A DNA stretch of 64,000 nucleotides from Rubinisphaera margarita (GCF_022267515.1 NZ_JAKFGB010000021.1:310001-374000); one strand, 5' to 3'; shown: positions 54,869 to 64,000, numbered from the stretch's first letter. Notes: generated from the letters alone by a model not told the origin. Made by a program: numbers and translations.

Positions 54869-55852
54869 TTACATGTCAAAACGAAATTTACTTGCTTCCA
54901 AGTAGGTTTCGTCAGAATCAATCGCGATCCACCGGCGATCCAAGCGTTCGGCGGATGCTCCGGTGGTGTTCGAACCAGCAAACGGATCAACAACAAGATC
55001 ATCGGGATCGGTAAGAAACTTTATAAAGAACTCGGGGAGGGTGGCTGGGAATCGAGCAGGGTGGATTTTAATACCAGCCGCTTTGCAGCGTTTTGTGTAT
55101 TGATCATTAGCTGCATTATTCCCGACTTTGATGATGTCTTCGGGATGAAACTCATTCTCGATTACATTTGGCGGAATAGAACCACCGGCTTCAATCTTGT
55201 CAAATCCGGAACGAATAACGTGACCCGACGGTCGTGTCGTTTCGCGGACCTTCTTGGCGTTCAGCCGAAGCATGTCCTTGCTGTATGGCCGCAATACCCC
55301 GAGATTTGACGCTTTAGGCCATTCCGTCTTGCTGAACCACCAGACATACTCGACAGAATCTTTCACTCGTACACGTCTAACAGTTACCCATTCCGCAGGT
55401 GCAGGCATTTTCGCCGGGTTGTACCAGAACAGTTCCTGAGCCAGATGGAAACCAATCTCTTCGACCAGCGCCACCATCAGCTTGAAATGGTAGATCGATC
55501 GCGTCGGCGTCCCTTTGTTATAGCTACCGCCAATATTTAGAACAAAACTTCCGTCGTCGGTCAGAACGCGAAGGATCTGGGAGGCAAAGGGAAGGAACCA
55601 ATCAACATACTGATGTTTTTCTGCGTTTCCGTACTCTTTTTTGAAATGCAACGCGTAGGGGGGGGACGTCACCACGAGATTGACGGAACCGTCTGGCAAC
55701 GCAGATAAGAGTTCCAGTGAATCGCCGCAGTATGCTGCTCCTGGGCCGGTCTTGTAGAACGGCTTGAAACCGCGAATGGACGGCGGCTTATGTTGTGATT
55801 TGAATGGCAGCTTTGTCTGTCCTCGATTAGATCGCTTCTTGTCTGTAGACAT
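54869..55852 (-). CDS. Beta-class DNA methyltransferase of the SacI-like RM system (probable N4-cytosine)
   Basis: Encodes 327 residues from ATG 55852; a TTG seven codons earlier overlaps the endonuclease stop. Motif IV comes first (LVVTSPPYALHF) and motif I last (VDPFAGSNTTGASAERLDR), the circularly permuted order of the beta class. TSPPY is typical of N4-cytosine or N6-adenine enzymes of this class. It sits directly after the endonuclease gene and should protect its site. The classical SacI methylase is instead a C5-cytosine enzyme, so this is a different pairing. A target base cannot be fixed from sequence. Confidence 0.85.
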   Translation of the reverse strand: MSTDKKRSNRGQTKLPFKSQHKPPSIRGFKPFYKTGPGAAYCGDSLELLSALPDGSVNLVVTSPPYALHFKKEYGNAEKHQYVDWFLPFASQILRVLTDDGSFVLNIGGSYNKGTPTRSIYHFKLMVALVEEIGFHLAQELFWYNPAKMPAPAEWVTVRRVRVKDSVEYVWWFSKTEWPKASNLGVLRPYSKDMLRLNAKKVRETTRPSGHVIRSGFDKIEAGGSIPPNVIENEFHPEDIIKVGNNAANDQYTKRCKAAGIKIHPARFPATLPEFFIKFLTDPDDLVVDPFAGSNTTGASAERLDRRWIAIDSDETYLEASKFRFDM

Positions 55853-55869
55853 CTTTCTTTCCGTTCTGG

Positions 55870-57024
55870 TCAAAGTTTTCCTGGACTATCGCGATGAGGC
55901 GCAATCTTTCCGGAAACGTCAACCGATGAGCCGCTTTCGATCTTTAGTACAAATTCTTCAAGCGACTGTCTGCGAACTCCAAGTTCTCCTCCACGTGCTA
56001 CGATCGAACGAGATACGATCCCCTCGAAGACTTCTCGCTTAACGGGAGCAAAGCACTTACAAGCCATAACAAATGACAGCCAATTCACAAAAATAGTTAC
56101 TTTTATTCCTCGTGCCGATCCCCACAATTCGGCCTCTGAGAAGTCCTGGTAAACCTGACGGGAGCTAACACCAAGAAAGACTAAATTTGTCGTTCCGTGA
56201 TCAAGGAAGGTCTTTTCTGCACTCGATAGAACGTGGTTATCCGAGATAGGCTTATCTTTGACTTCAAATGCAACCTCAAAGTCGTTACGAAGACTCCTTA
56301 CAGCGATGTCTAGCGGGGCGCGCCGATCGGGGTCATTTATTGCACCTACGACGACACGCTCGGGCCCGAATACTGCGTCCAGAAGTCCTGCAGCGCACGC
56401 TTGCGCCCTTCGCCCACCTTCAGACTCTGCAATTGCATATTCGCTGATAGCGTTCGTCAAAGTGCCAACAGATAAATTATCACCCAGCTGCGGTGCAACG
56501 TCGATTGTCGCGATTAGAGCACGTCGCCGTGCAGCAATGAAACCGCGAAGTGCGAGCCTAGCCTCAGCAGATCCAGGAAGATCCCGCAACTGTTCCATGA
56601 GATCCATGAAGTACGCCCATCCCTCTCGATTTCGAACCCCCGAAATTTCGTCGATTCGTGTTTTTCCGATAAAGGGAGTATTGTTGAGAGGGTTTGTACC
56701 TCTCGCGCCGAGATCGATCTCAAGCCTTGCTCGATGTCGAGCCAAAACATTGTCGGCGAGTGACCTTGCAGAATAGGACCGATCGGCCTCTCCGCGATCC
56801 AGCAACGAATAAACGTCCACTCGTTGGTCTGTTGCTTTGGCTAAGATTGCGGTCCCGAGCGCAGCGATCGTTGTGGAACTCTTGCGATGAGGACACAGAC
56901 TTCCGAGCTGTTTCACCCGATCTTGCCAGACGGCCGCAATTTCGGGAAGCGTCTCGTTTGCCGCAGCTGCGCTTTCCGAAAAGAGGATTTCTGTCGCCTT
57001 CACATGATCAACTGAAATCGACAC
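55870..57024 (-). CDS. SacI-family type II restriction endonuclease
   Basis: Encodes 384 residues from ATG 57024. A segment around residues 80-135 (DVYSLLDRGEADRSYSARSL; ARGTNPLNNTPFIG; RIDEISGVRN) agrees with what I remember of the SacI endonuclease family. A nuclease core with VAFEVKDKP is seen near residue 260. SacI cuts GAGCTC; whether this relative shares the site is not known. It is upstream of and overlaps the methyltransferase region. Composition is more AT-rich than the core genes. Confidence 0.75.
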   Translation of the reverse strand: MSISVDHVKATEILFSESAAAANETLPEIAAVWQDRVKQLGSLCPHRKSSTTIAALGTAILAKATDQRVDVYSLLDRGEADRSYSARSLADNVLARHRARLEIDLGARGTNPLNNTPFIGKTRIDEISGVRNREGWAYFMDLMEQLRDLPGSAEARLALRGFIAARRRALIATIDVAPQLGDNLSVGTLTNAISEYAIAESEGGRRAQACAAGLLDAVFGPERVVVGAINDPDRRAPLDIAVRSLRNDFEVAFEVKDKPISDNHVLSSAEKTFLDHGTTNLVFLGVSSRQVYQDFSEAELWGSARGIKVTIFVNWLSFVMACKCFAPVKREVFEGIVSRSIVARGGELGVRRQSLEEFVLKIESGSSVDVSGKIAPHRDSPGKL

Positions 57025-57631
57025 TGACCCTCAAACCCCGCTGTAAGGAATATCCGAACAACGTTTAATAGCGGCAGGTTGTAATCCCCTGTCTCGTCGA
57101 TCGCCATCGGATGGACCAAAAGTTGAGGCAGCAGCATATCACTGTCCACGTCGTCACACAATTCCGCAGGCTCGGAAACGGTGTGATCGAATTTCGTGAT
57201 ACATGTTCATGGCAGCGGCTTCAGGGCTCTTGCAAATGTTTTGGTGGCTGGAAAAGTTTTCACCGGCATAAGTTGCGATCAACCTCTCGAAAGGCTGGAC
57301 TTCCTCCGCAGGGCATCGGATCGTGCGGCGGCGTCGAACTCGAAACGATTGCGAGCAACGGGCAAGGAAGGCCTCGACTGCTCTACTTGTCAGTAGGTAT
57401 CGGGAAATAGTGGCGAGGATGTACAGGGTGTTGGCAGTAGCGGCAATTGAGTGTTGCGAAGTGAGCGATTGCCGGTTTGGACGATTCTGACTGGCATCTC
57501 GCTCAAATCGATTTTAGAAAAAGCAACGTGTCACCGTGAACCTAAGTCAAGGCTGGCCGTTCCAATGGGAATAAGTCTGTTTCCTCGACGTTGCGGGGCG
57601 AAATCCATTAGATAGCTAGAGTTAGTCAAAC
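57025..57631. other. Intergenic region without a recognised gene
   Basis: About 600 bases between the leftward endonuclease and the rightward SIR2 gene, so it should hold two promoters. Short frames occur on both strands, none with a convincing start, motif or coding character. I could not rule out a decayed gene around 57180-57420. Confidence 0.4.
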
Positions 57632-60600
57632 ATGCGCTTTGTTGAGAACGGCCCATCGATTCCGGATGAATTGCTGACTGCCAGGGACGAAGGCAGAGTT
57701 GTGTTTTTTTGCGGTGCGGGTGTGTCTCGCGCCAAGGCCGGTCTGCCTGATTTCTTCGGTTTGCTCGATCGTGTTCTGCAAAGTCTTGGAGCATCGAAAG
57801 ACTCAGAATCGAGAGTGCTGTACGAAACGACGAAAACCACTATCTCTGCTGACAGCATTTTTGGAGCGTTAGAAGCCGATTTCGATACGGTCGATATCCA
57901 AAATGCAGTCGCGGCGGCACTGAGGCCATCGAAGAATGCGGATGTTTCTGCTCATGACTGTCTAATTCGGTTGGCCCGAACTCCGTCCTCCGAAATCAAG
58001 CTGGTTACGACCAACTTTGATCGACTTTTTGAAGCCGCCCACCCGGCGATCAGGTTGTACAGCCCCTCCGTACTACCGCACCCTGTTCGAGATAGGAACT
58101 GGGACGGTCTCGTCTACCTTCATGGAAAAGTCAACAAACAATACTCCTCTGCAGAAGGGACGGAGTTTGTTCTCTCGAGTGCCGATTTCGGATACGCATA
58201 TCTATCGGAGGGGTGGGCCACGGCATTTGTGCGAGAAACCCTCCGCGAGTACGTGGTAGTCTTCATTGGTTACTCAGCCGACGATCCTCCGGTCAAGTAC
58301 TTGCTTGAAGGGCTGAATAAACAGCCTGGAAAACGACAGCCAATCTATGCCTTCCAATCAGGCGCCCCCGATCGGGCCACGGCGAAATGGGAGCGCCGTG
58401 GCGTTACAGCCATTCCCTATTCAGATCATGAACTACTGTGGGAGACAATTGAGCGATGGGCCGACCGAGCCGATGATCCGATGGCGTGGAGCGAGCAGAT
58501 TCTCCAAAGAGCACTTGAAGGACCTCGGAATCTGAATGACTTCGAACGTGGACAGATCGCCCATATCGTTTCAACCGCTGAAGGAGCGAGGGCGTTCGCA
58601 GAAGCGAAGCCTCCGGGGGAATGGCTTTGCGTTTTTGATCCGGCGTGTCGATTTGAAAACGTGCAGGGGGATCTTTTTGTAAACGAAGGTGCGGTAGAGA
58701 CCCTTCCGTTTGAACATTATGGATTGGATGGAGAAGAGCGCCCGGAAATCGATGATTCGACATCGGGACTTCGAAAGATGAGGGTGCCCGAGGCCGCATG
58801 GGATGCATTCGCTGTAACTGAAGCTGACAAGAAGCGACTCACATCGCAGAATTTTGCACAGTTTCGGGGAAACGCTGAGCTTGAGCAACCAGCGCTTCCG
58901 CTCCGGCTACTTCATTTAGCAAACTGGATTTCGCTCGTAGCGACTCAGTCTGCAACAATCTGGTGGCTGGCTCGCCAGTCATATCTTCATCCCGAGATCG
59001 TTCATCGGATTCGGTGGCGATTACGATATAGCACTGACGGGAGTGGCGTTCTGGGCTCGCACTGGTTTCACGCCCTCAATTTCTGGGCACGGCCTGAAAA
59101 TATGCCGGATCGAGATGGCTCCGACTTGGAGGCAGATATCAGCAAGCAGGGGTGGACCTCGACAACGACCGTACGGCTCGCTGAGCTGTGCGATCCTTAC
59201 GTCAAAATTGAGCCCGGATTGAGATCCCGCAGCGTTCCTCCAGATGATGCACAGGTAGAAACATACCGAGACATAGCCTTCCTCAAAGTCGAAGTCTCAA
59301 TCCCTCGCTTTTCGCTGGAGGTCTCAAATGTGCATCTCCCTGACGTGACCCGCGTCATTAGATGTCAACTCGAGAAGGCACTCAGGCTGGATGAGAGTAT
59401 CCAAGGTTGGGGGCGATTACACATAAATTCGTTGATCGAAGGCGATGGCGATCAAAGCGACTACGACAGGAAGCATGGTCTTTCCGCTCTCGTGGTATTT
59501 TTCGCTGGACTGTTCAAGCAGCTTGCGTCAAAGGACATTAAGTCCGCCAAGGAGGAATTCAATTCATGGCGATCAGATGATGACACTGTTTTCAGTCGAC
59601 TAAGGGTTTGGGCGAGCGGAATGGAGGATGTGGCGACCCCCACCGTCTTCGGGAGTGTAGTGGCGAACCTGTCGGACGTCGCCTTTTGGTCCAGTGACCA
59701 CGAACGGGATTTCCTTCTCACCCTGCAGGGCCGGTGGAAGGACATTCCTCAAAGGTTGAGGAAGAAGATTGAAAGACGACTGCTGGACGGTCCGGGACAG
59801 TTTGAGGACGAAGATATTTCCGAATATGAGGAGCGCCGCAATTGGGAGGTCATACAGCGGCTTCAGTCGCTGAAAGACAGTGGCGCCATATTCAGCGTTG
59901 ACGTCGATCGAGAGATTGAAGTTCGACGAAGAATCGTTCCAGCCTGGAAGCCCGAACATGCTACATTTGCATTCGAGCCGCGAGGCATCCGCGTAGGTCG
60001 GGTGCCCAGGGATACTGACTCAGCAGTTTTGGAGAATGAACCTCTCGACAGCTTAATCTCCAGAGCCGAACAATTGACCGGCAGGAGTTCGAGGGATGGA
60101 TGGACCGAGCGGGAACCTTTCTCTGGCCTGTGTGCGGAAAATCCTAAACGAGCGTTTCTCGCGCTCAAAAGAGAGGTCAAGAAAAATGCCTTTCCGAGTT
60201 GGGCTTGGAAGAGGTTCCTCGCTGCCTGGAATGAATCTGACGGAAACTCCGCGTTAGCTTCAGTGGTTGGTCGGCAAATCTGCCATCTACCCGACGACTT
60301 GATCGAGGGGGAGTTCTACTCGTTTACGCATTGGCTTGCGAATACAGCGAAGGTATTGTCCGGAGCTTCGCCTCATGTCTATGAAGAAGTAGCTAAGCGG
60401 CTGACGAATTTGCTGATTCGGAATCCCGCTCTTGGCAGGTCCGTCGTCACCCAAAGAAATCGAGGGAGAGACTGGACACTAGACGCCCTGAATTCTCCAG
60501 CGGGCCATCTTGTCAGAGCCCTTCTGGATGACGCCCGTTACGAGACGTCTATGCATTGTCGCCCGGAAGACACTTTCTGGATGACGCAATCTGAGAAGTT

Positions 60601-61432
60601 GCTGTTGTTCTCAGGTGATACGCGAACTTCAGCTATCACCCTCATGGCTCATCATCTCGGGTGGCTGTATGAAACCAATCCATCGTGGACTGAATCGTAC
60701 TTGTTGGCTTTCCTCCGCACCGACGATCACACACATAGGGACGCCTTCTGGGCCGGTATTCTGTGGAGGCCAAACCTGTCGGATGCAATGCTCGGCATTT
60801 TGAAAGATGATCTGCTTGAGTTGGTGAAGACAAAGAGTAGCCACGGTGATCAGGAAGGGGGTTGGCAAACTCTTTCGTGGCTGATCCTGCGCGGATGGAT
60901 CGCTGAAGACGAGCACACTGGGGCGGCAATGGTGTCAAATGAAGACCTTCGAGAGGCACTTTTAAATGGAGGAGACGATTTTCGTTCGCATGTTCTCTGG
61001 CAATTCTCTGATAGCCTCGCTCGTGCTTCCACTGACGAATTATCCGATTGGCAAGAACGAGCGGTAGAACTGTTCCAGAACGCGTGGCCGAAGCAGAAGA
61101 TCGTCAAAAGCTCACTTATGACAAGTCGGATTTTGGATGTGCTTCTTGCTAACGAGGTTAGTTTTGCCGCGATCTTCGAACCGGTGTTTTGCATTCTCAC
61201 GCCTGTGATCAACGGAGCGAGCCTGCACTTCAATTTTCGAACCCAGACAGACAAAATTATCGAACGAAATCCTGAAGAGTTCTTAGCCGTACTGAATAAG
61301 TTGTTCAGAGGAGACGTCCAGAGCTGGCCATTCGGTCTCCCAGATACATTGTCGAAAATCGAGCTTGCCGCTCCGGCGTTAAGGCACGACAAGCGACTGG
61401 TTGATCTAAGGCGGAGAGTGCGATCAAGTTAA
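57632..61432 (+). CDS. SIR2-domain protein, probable NAD-consuming antiphage effector
   Basis: Encodes 1266 residues from ATG 57632. The N-terminal ~290 residues are a SIR2 domain: NAD-binding VVFFCGAGVSRAKAGLP (residues 23-39), TTNFD (126-130), the catalytic His in YLHGKV (H164), and FIGYSADDPP (211-220). The ~970-residue remainder is helical and poor in known motifs; the architecture may correspond to SIR2 plus DUF4020, a guess. Bacterial proteins of this build (DSR1/DSR2, Thoeris ThsA, SIR2-Argonaute partners) degrade NAD when phage is sensed, causing abortive infection. No partner gene is obvious, so it may work alone. Confidence 0.88.
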   Translation: MRFVENGPSIPDELLTARDEGRVVFFCGAGVSRAKAGLPDFFGLLDRVLQSLGASKDSESRVLYETTKTTISADSIFGALEADFDTVDIQNAVAAALRPSKNADVSAHDCLIRLARTPSSEIKLVTTNFDRLFEAAHPAIRLYSPSVLPHPVRDRNWDGLVYLHGKVNKQYSSAEGTEFVLSSADFGYAYLSEGWATAFVRETLREYVVVFIGYSADDPPVKYLLEGLNKQPGKRQPIYAFQSGAPDRATAKWERRGVTAIPYSDHELLWETIERWADRADDPMAWSEQILQRALEGPRNLNDFERGQIAHIVSTAEGARAFAEAKPPGEWLCVFDPACRFENVQGDLFVNEGAVETLPFEHYGLDGEERPEIDDSTSGLRKMRVPEAAWDAFAVTEADKKRLTSQNFAQFRGNAELEQPALPLRLLHLANWISLVATQSATIWWLARQSYLHPEIVHRIRWRLRYSTDGSGVLGSHWFHALNFWARPENMPDRDGSDLEADISKQGWTSTTTVRLAELCDPYVKIEPGLRSRSVPPDDAQVETYRDIAFLKVEVSIPRFSLEVSNVHLPDVTRVIRCQLEKALRLDESIQGWGRLHINSLIEGDGDQSDYDRKHGLSALVVFFAGLFKQLASKDIKSAKEEFNSWRSDDDTVFSRLRVWASGMEDVATPTVFGSVVANLSDVAFWSSDHERDFLLTLQGRWKDIPQRLRKKIERRLLDGPGQFEDEDISEYEERRNWEVIQRLQSLKDSGAIFSVDVDREIEVRRRIVPAWKPEHATFAFEPRGIRVGRVPRDTDSAVLENEPLDSLISRAEQLTGRSSRDGWTEREPFSGLCAENPKRAFLALKREVKKNAFPSWAWKRFLAAWNESDGNSALASVVGRQICHLPDDLIEGEFYSFTHWLANTAKVLSGASPHVYEEVAKRLTNLLIRNPALGRSVVTQRNRGRDWTLDALNSPAGHLVRALLDDARYETSMHCRPEDTFWMTQSEKLLLFSGDTRTSAITLMAHHLGWLYETNPSWTESYLLAFLRTDDHTHRDAFWAGILWRPNLSDAMLGILKDDLLELVKTKSSHGDQEGGWQTLSWLILRGWIAEDEHTGAAMVSNEDLREALLNGGDDFRSHVLWQFSDSLARASTDELSDWQERAVELFQNAWPKQKIVKSSLMTSRILDVLLANEVSFAAIFEPVFCILTPVINGASLHFNFRTQTDKIIERNPEEFLAVLNKLFRGDVQSWPFGLPDTLSKIELAAPALRHDKRLVDLRRRVRSS

Positions 61433-61546
61433 TCCATAATTATTCTGCTGCTCCCAACCCTCAATCGCCACAACCTCCCGTAACTCCCGCTCCGTGACCG
61501 GATCCGGCCCACTTTCCACCCACTCCAGAAACAACAACCGCTCCTG
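61424..61546 (-). pseudogene. 3' remnant of the recombinase-associated HTH gene
   Basis: The minus strand encodes QERLLFLEWVESGPDPVTER and a few more residues, closely matching the C-terminus of the intact gene at 62395-62799 (QERLLFAERVESGPDPVTER). The helix-turn-helix part is missing. It overlaps the last bases of the SIR2 gene and forms, with 62395-62538, a direct repeat around the DUF998-like gene. Confidence 0.75.
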
Positions 61547-61691
61547 ATTCGCTACGGCCAGCCTCGACTCGAGCTGCGATTGCGATAGGATTCCCTCCAC
61601 CGGCTTTCGCCTTCTCGATCCAGTCACTCTTATCGACTTCGTACTCTGACCTGTGTTCCAGAATCTCCCCGAATCCGCTCATCCGCTGGTG

Positions 61692-62387
61692 ATGTCCTAC
61701 ATTGGTGTCCGACGGGCAATCGGCATCAGTGGGCTCATGCTGCCGATCTTGCTTGGACCGATTGGCTGGCTGATCTTCGGAATCGAGCTCCAGGACAACA
61801 TGAGCAGCTACTACCACACGCCCCTCCGGGACATCTTTGTGGGAACGCTGTGTGGAATCGGGATCTTTCTGTTTTGCTATCAAGGGCACGACTGGGTCGA
61901 GAACTGGACCGCCAACCTCGGATGCCTGTTTGCCCTGGGATTGGCTTTGTTCCCGATCGACGTCGGTAGCGACCCATTGCATCCGCGAACGATGATCGGC
62001 TTTGTGCACTCCGTCAGTGGTGGCGGGTTCTTTCTGGTTTTCGCGTTCTATTCGCTCTACCACTTCCCAATTTCAAGTTCAGACAATCTCGAGCTGGAGC
62101 CGCATGAGCAGCAACGGAATTTCGTCTACCGGGCCAGCGGAATCAGCATTCTGCTCAGCATGATCGCCATGGGTGGCTATCTGTTTGTGATACCACTTGA
62201 CTGGAAGACCTTCCTCGACCAGTTCAATGTTCTGTTCTGGCTGGAATGGGTCGCAATTTGGTCCTTTGCCGCAGCCTGGCTCACCAAAGGCCGCGTGATC
62301 CTGGCCGATGTTGCGATTGACCTCCTGGCGCTGACCCAGGAGCAATTGATGGCACTCGCGCGAGACAGAAAAGAGTCCGAGGAATAG
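61692..62387 (+). CDS. DUF998-like polytopic membrane protein
   Basis: Encodes 231 residues from ATG 61692; a GTG at 61653 would add 13. There are about six hydrophobic helices. The phrase MSSYYHTPLRDIFVGTLCGI and the FLFCYQGHD segment are familiar from a widespread bacterial membrane family of unknown function (DUF998-like). It is enclosed by two copies of the 3' end of the recombinase-associated gene, which suggests it arrived as a passenger. A role as membrane partner of the SIR2 gene is possible but unsupported. Confidence 0.7.
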   Translation: MSYIGVRRAIGISGLMLPILLGPIGWLIFGIELQDNMSSYYHTPLRDIFVGTLCGIGIFLFCYQGHDWVENWTANLGCLFALGLALFPIDVGSDPLHPRTMIGFVHSVSGGGFFLVFAFYSLYHFPISSSDNLELEPHEQQRNFVYRASGISILLSMIAMGGYLFVIPLDWKTFLDQFNVLFWLEWVAIWSFAAAWLTKGRVILADVAIDLLALTQEQLMALARDRKESEE

Positions 62388-62394
62388 TTTTCGT

Positions 62395-62799
62395 TTAGCC
62401 GAGTTGTGGCTGTCGAATCTGCGAGTATTGTTCTTGTTGGAACTTCCAGTCAGCACTTGTGAGTAAGTCCCGTAGCTCCCGCTCCGTCACCGGATCCGGC
62501 CCACTCTCGACCCGTTCCGCGAACAACAACCGCTCCTGAATCTCTGGTGCCAGGTTCAGCAGGTTCATGATCTGCGTGATGCGGGCCCGCGACACATGCC
62601 CCAGCCGGGCCAGTTCCGCGTAGTCGGTAATGTGCCCATCGCGGATCAGCTGATCGAACCGGATCGCCAGCGCCATCAGCTTTGTGATCCGGGGGAGGCG
62701 TCCTTGCGGTTTCTCGCGACCGGCACCCCTCGCGACCTTCTTCGTGCCACAGCGTCCGTGCTGGAAGTGGATCTTGTTCTTGACCGTCAGCTGGCTCAT
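62395..62799 (-). CDS. Helix-turn-helix protein associated with the serine recombinase
   Basis: Encodes 134 residues from ATG 62799, which overlaps the recombinase stop (ATGA), so both are co-translated. A ParB/KorB-like helix-turn-helix is seen (YAELARLGHVSRARITQIMN). The N terminus is basic. Likely a recombination directionality or partner factor; such pairs recur in planctomycete genomes as I recall. Its 3' end is duplicated at 61424-61546. Confidence 0.8.
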   Translation of the reverse strand: MSQLTVKNKIHFQHGRCGTKKVARGAGREKPQGRLPRITKLMALAIRFDQLIRDGHITDYAELARLGHVSRARITQIMNLLNLAPEIQERLLFAERVESGPDPVTERELRDLLTSADWKFQQEQYSQIRQPQLG

Positions 62800-64000
62800 G
62801 CAGTGGCTCCCTCGGGAAGTTCGGCGATCAGGCTCTCGATGCCGTTGGTGTGGAAGTGGATGGAGACCGTGCTCTCGGCGCCGTCGTACTCGACCCGTTC
62901 GATCAGTAGTTGCAGAATACGGCTGCGGTCTTTGAGGCTCAGGCTGTCCCAAACCTGGTCGAATTGGCGGAGTGCGGTGCGGATCTGGTCGTCGCTTATG
63001 ATCGGGCCCTCGTAGAGCTGGCGTTCGGCCTCGCGGAGCCGAGCTTCGATTCGTTGGATCCGGTCTTGAACGGCGGCGAGCTCTGCGGGAACGAGCGTTG
63101 CCGGGTTGCGGGAGAGGCGTTCCAGTTCCCGGTCGGCGTTGGTCAGCTCCGTCGTGAGCTTCTTCTTCTGCTCCGTGGCCGTGGCTCTGGTCATCGCCTG
63201 CTCAGCCCGGACAGCGGCGATCGTCTGCTCGATCAGCCCCTCATCCTGTCCCATACCGCGTACGTGGTCGACGACATACTCTTCAATCTGGCCAGCGGGA
63301 ATCGACTTCGACGGGCAGTCATGCCAACCCCGTTTCTGGGCATTGGTGCAGACGTAGTAGCGATAGCGTTTGCTCCGCTGCTTCGTGGTGTAGCTCTGCG
63401 TCATGCTGCAACCGCATGGTTCGCAGTAGAGCAGTCCCTGGAGCAGGGCGGTGGTCTTCGTTCGCGGATTTCCCGTTACGCGGTTCCGAAGCAGCTGGCT
63501 CTGGACCTGCCGGAAAGTATCGGCGTTCGCGATGGCCTCGTGCTGGCCCTCGTGGAGTTCGTCCTTGTATTTCACTTTCCCGACGTAGACCACGTTGGTG
63601 AGCAGGGCGTGCAGTCGGGCTTTGTTAAAAGGTGTCCCGCCCCGAGGCTCTCCCTTCCGCGTCGTGTAAGACTTCGTGTTCCATCCCCGCTGATCGAGTT
63701 CGGCGATCGTGGCCAGCAGCGATCCTTTCTCGAGGTAGAGCTCGAAGATCTTCCGGACTTTGGCCGCTTCCCGGTCGTTGACCACCAGACGGGATTTCTC
63801 CCGATCGATGTCGTACCCGAGCAATGGCGGACCACCGAGGTAGCGTCCTTTCCGCCGGGCAGCCGCCATCTTGTCCCGCGTCCGTTCGCTGATGATCTCC
63901 CGTTCGAACTGGGCGAAGCTGAGGAGGATGTTGAGCGTCAGCCGGCCCATGGAGGAGGTTGTGTTGAAGGCCTGCGTGACCGAGACAAAGCTGACATTGT
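62796..64000 (-). CDS. Large serine recombinase, N-terminal part beyond the window
   Basis: The frame enters from the right edge already inside the resolvase domain (FVSVTQAFNTTSSMGRLTLN, then AQFEREIISERTRDKM, the end of the catalytic domain and helix E). The recombinase domain (GGPPLLGYDIDREK) and a zinc ribbon (CEPCGCSMTQ...CPSKS) follow, then a coiled coil (LTTELTNADRELERLSR) and ILQLLIERVEYDG at the C-terminus. It integrates and excises mobile DNA by a serine mechanism. The catalytic serine is outside the window. About 400 residues are visible. Confidence 0.93.
   Translation of the reverse strand, partial: NVSFVSVTQAFNTTSSMGRLTLNILLSFAQFEREIISERTRDKMAAARRKGRYLGGPPLLGYDIDREKSRLVVNDREAAKVRKIFELYLEKGSLLATIAELDQRGWNTKSYTTRKGEPRGGTPFNKARLHALLTNVVYVGKVKYKDELHEGQHEAIANADTFRQVQSQLLRNRVTGNPRTKTTALLQGLLYCEPCGCSMTQSYTTKQRSKRYRYYVCTNAQKRGWHDCPSKSIPAGQIEEYVVDHVRGMGQDEGLIEQTIAAVRAEQAMTRATATEQKKKLTTELTNADRELERLSRNPATLVPAELAAVQDRIQRIEARLREAERQLYEGPIISDDQIRTALRQFDQVWDSLSLKDRSRILQLLIERVEYDGAESTVSIHFHTNGIESLIAELPEGATA

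Noticed and set aside
57111..57410. 99-residue plus-strand frame in the gap before the SIR2 gene
   Set aside because: No ribosome-binding site, no domain, and codon use unlike the neighbours.

Overview
The window reads as chromosome of a planctomycete (Planctomycetota, probably a marine or brackish Planctomycetaceae relative). The evidence is the two DUF1549/DUF1553 plus DUF1501 gene pairs with CxxCH or twin-arginine signals, a DUF1559 prepilin-like protein, a secreted sulfatase, a GH16 glycanase, frequent TTG/GTG starts, and an ectoine/hydroxyectoine gene set pointing to salt stress. The genus cannot be fixed from sequence alone.

Core-like half (1-41.9 kb). 1-11.4 kb holds secreted catabolic and redox proteins: a PSD1-type pair, cytochrome c-prime-like protein, GH16, truncated haemoglobin, PQQ-type propeller, sulfatase with an Asp-box domain, BD-FAE-like esterase and a Tat-exported Gfo/Idh/MocA dehydrogenase. 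11.4-18.2 kb is one leftward operon with ATGA overlaps: SpeD - DUF4178 - small membrane protein - DUF350 - membrane-anchored SpeE-like synthase - FAD amine oxidase-like lipoprotein - polytopic membrane protein. This looks like a polyamine-linked membrane module. 18.6-23.1 kb is a CheB-CheR-PAS-kinase-receiver hybrid followed by a tiny lone phosphotransfer-like protein. 23.3-27.6 kb is the second PSD1/DUF1501 pair. 27.7-33.3 kb is ectoine: a MarR-type regulator, ectABCD, and a divergent Na+/solute symporter, with a promoter and an inverted repeat in front of ectA. Next come SulP, an isoaspartyl methyltransferase-erythromycin esterase fusion, and an NtrC-type two-component pair. Divergent from that pair is a DUF1559 gene preceded by a consensus sigma-54 promoter.

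Accessory half (41.98-64 kb). A 7.2-kb integrative element sits in the 3' end of tRNA-Asn(GTT), bounded by 25-bp att repeats. It carries a tyrosine integrase, an excisionase-like HTH, a HUH replication protein, a ribbon-helix-helix protein, a small membrane protein and an MmeI-like single-chain restriction-modification enzyme. The integrase reading frame crosses the att site: in the integrated state its tail is antisense to the tRNA, while its original 58-residue tail is stranded at the far end of the element and is rejoined in frame on excision. Beyond attR is a defence-type cluster: a PD-(D/E)XK protein, two unrecognised proteins, a decayed hsdR fragment, a frameshifted small ORF, a SacI-like endonuclease with its beta-class methyltransferase, and a 1266-residue SIR2-domain protein. 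The right edge has a large serine recombinase (cut by the window end) with its partner HTH gene, plus a second, truncated copy of that partner gene flanking a DUF998-like membrane protein. No CRISPR array or rRNA was seen; tRNA-Asn is the only RNA gene found.
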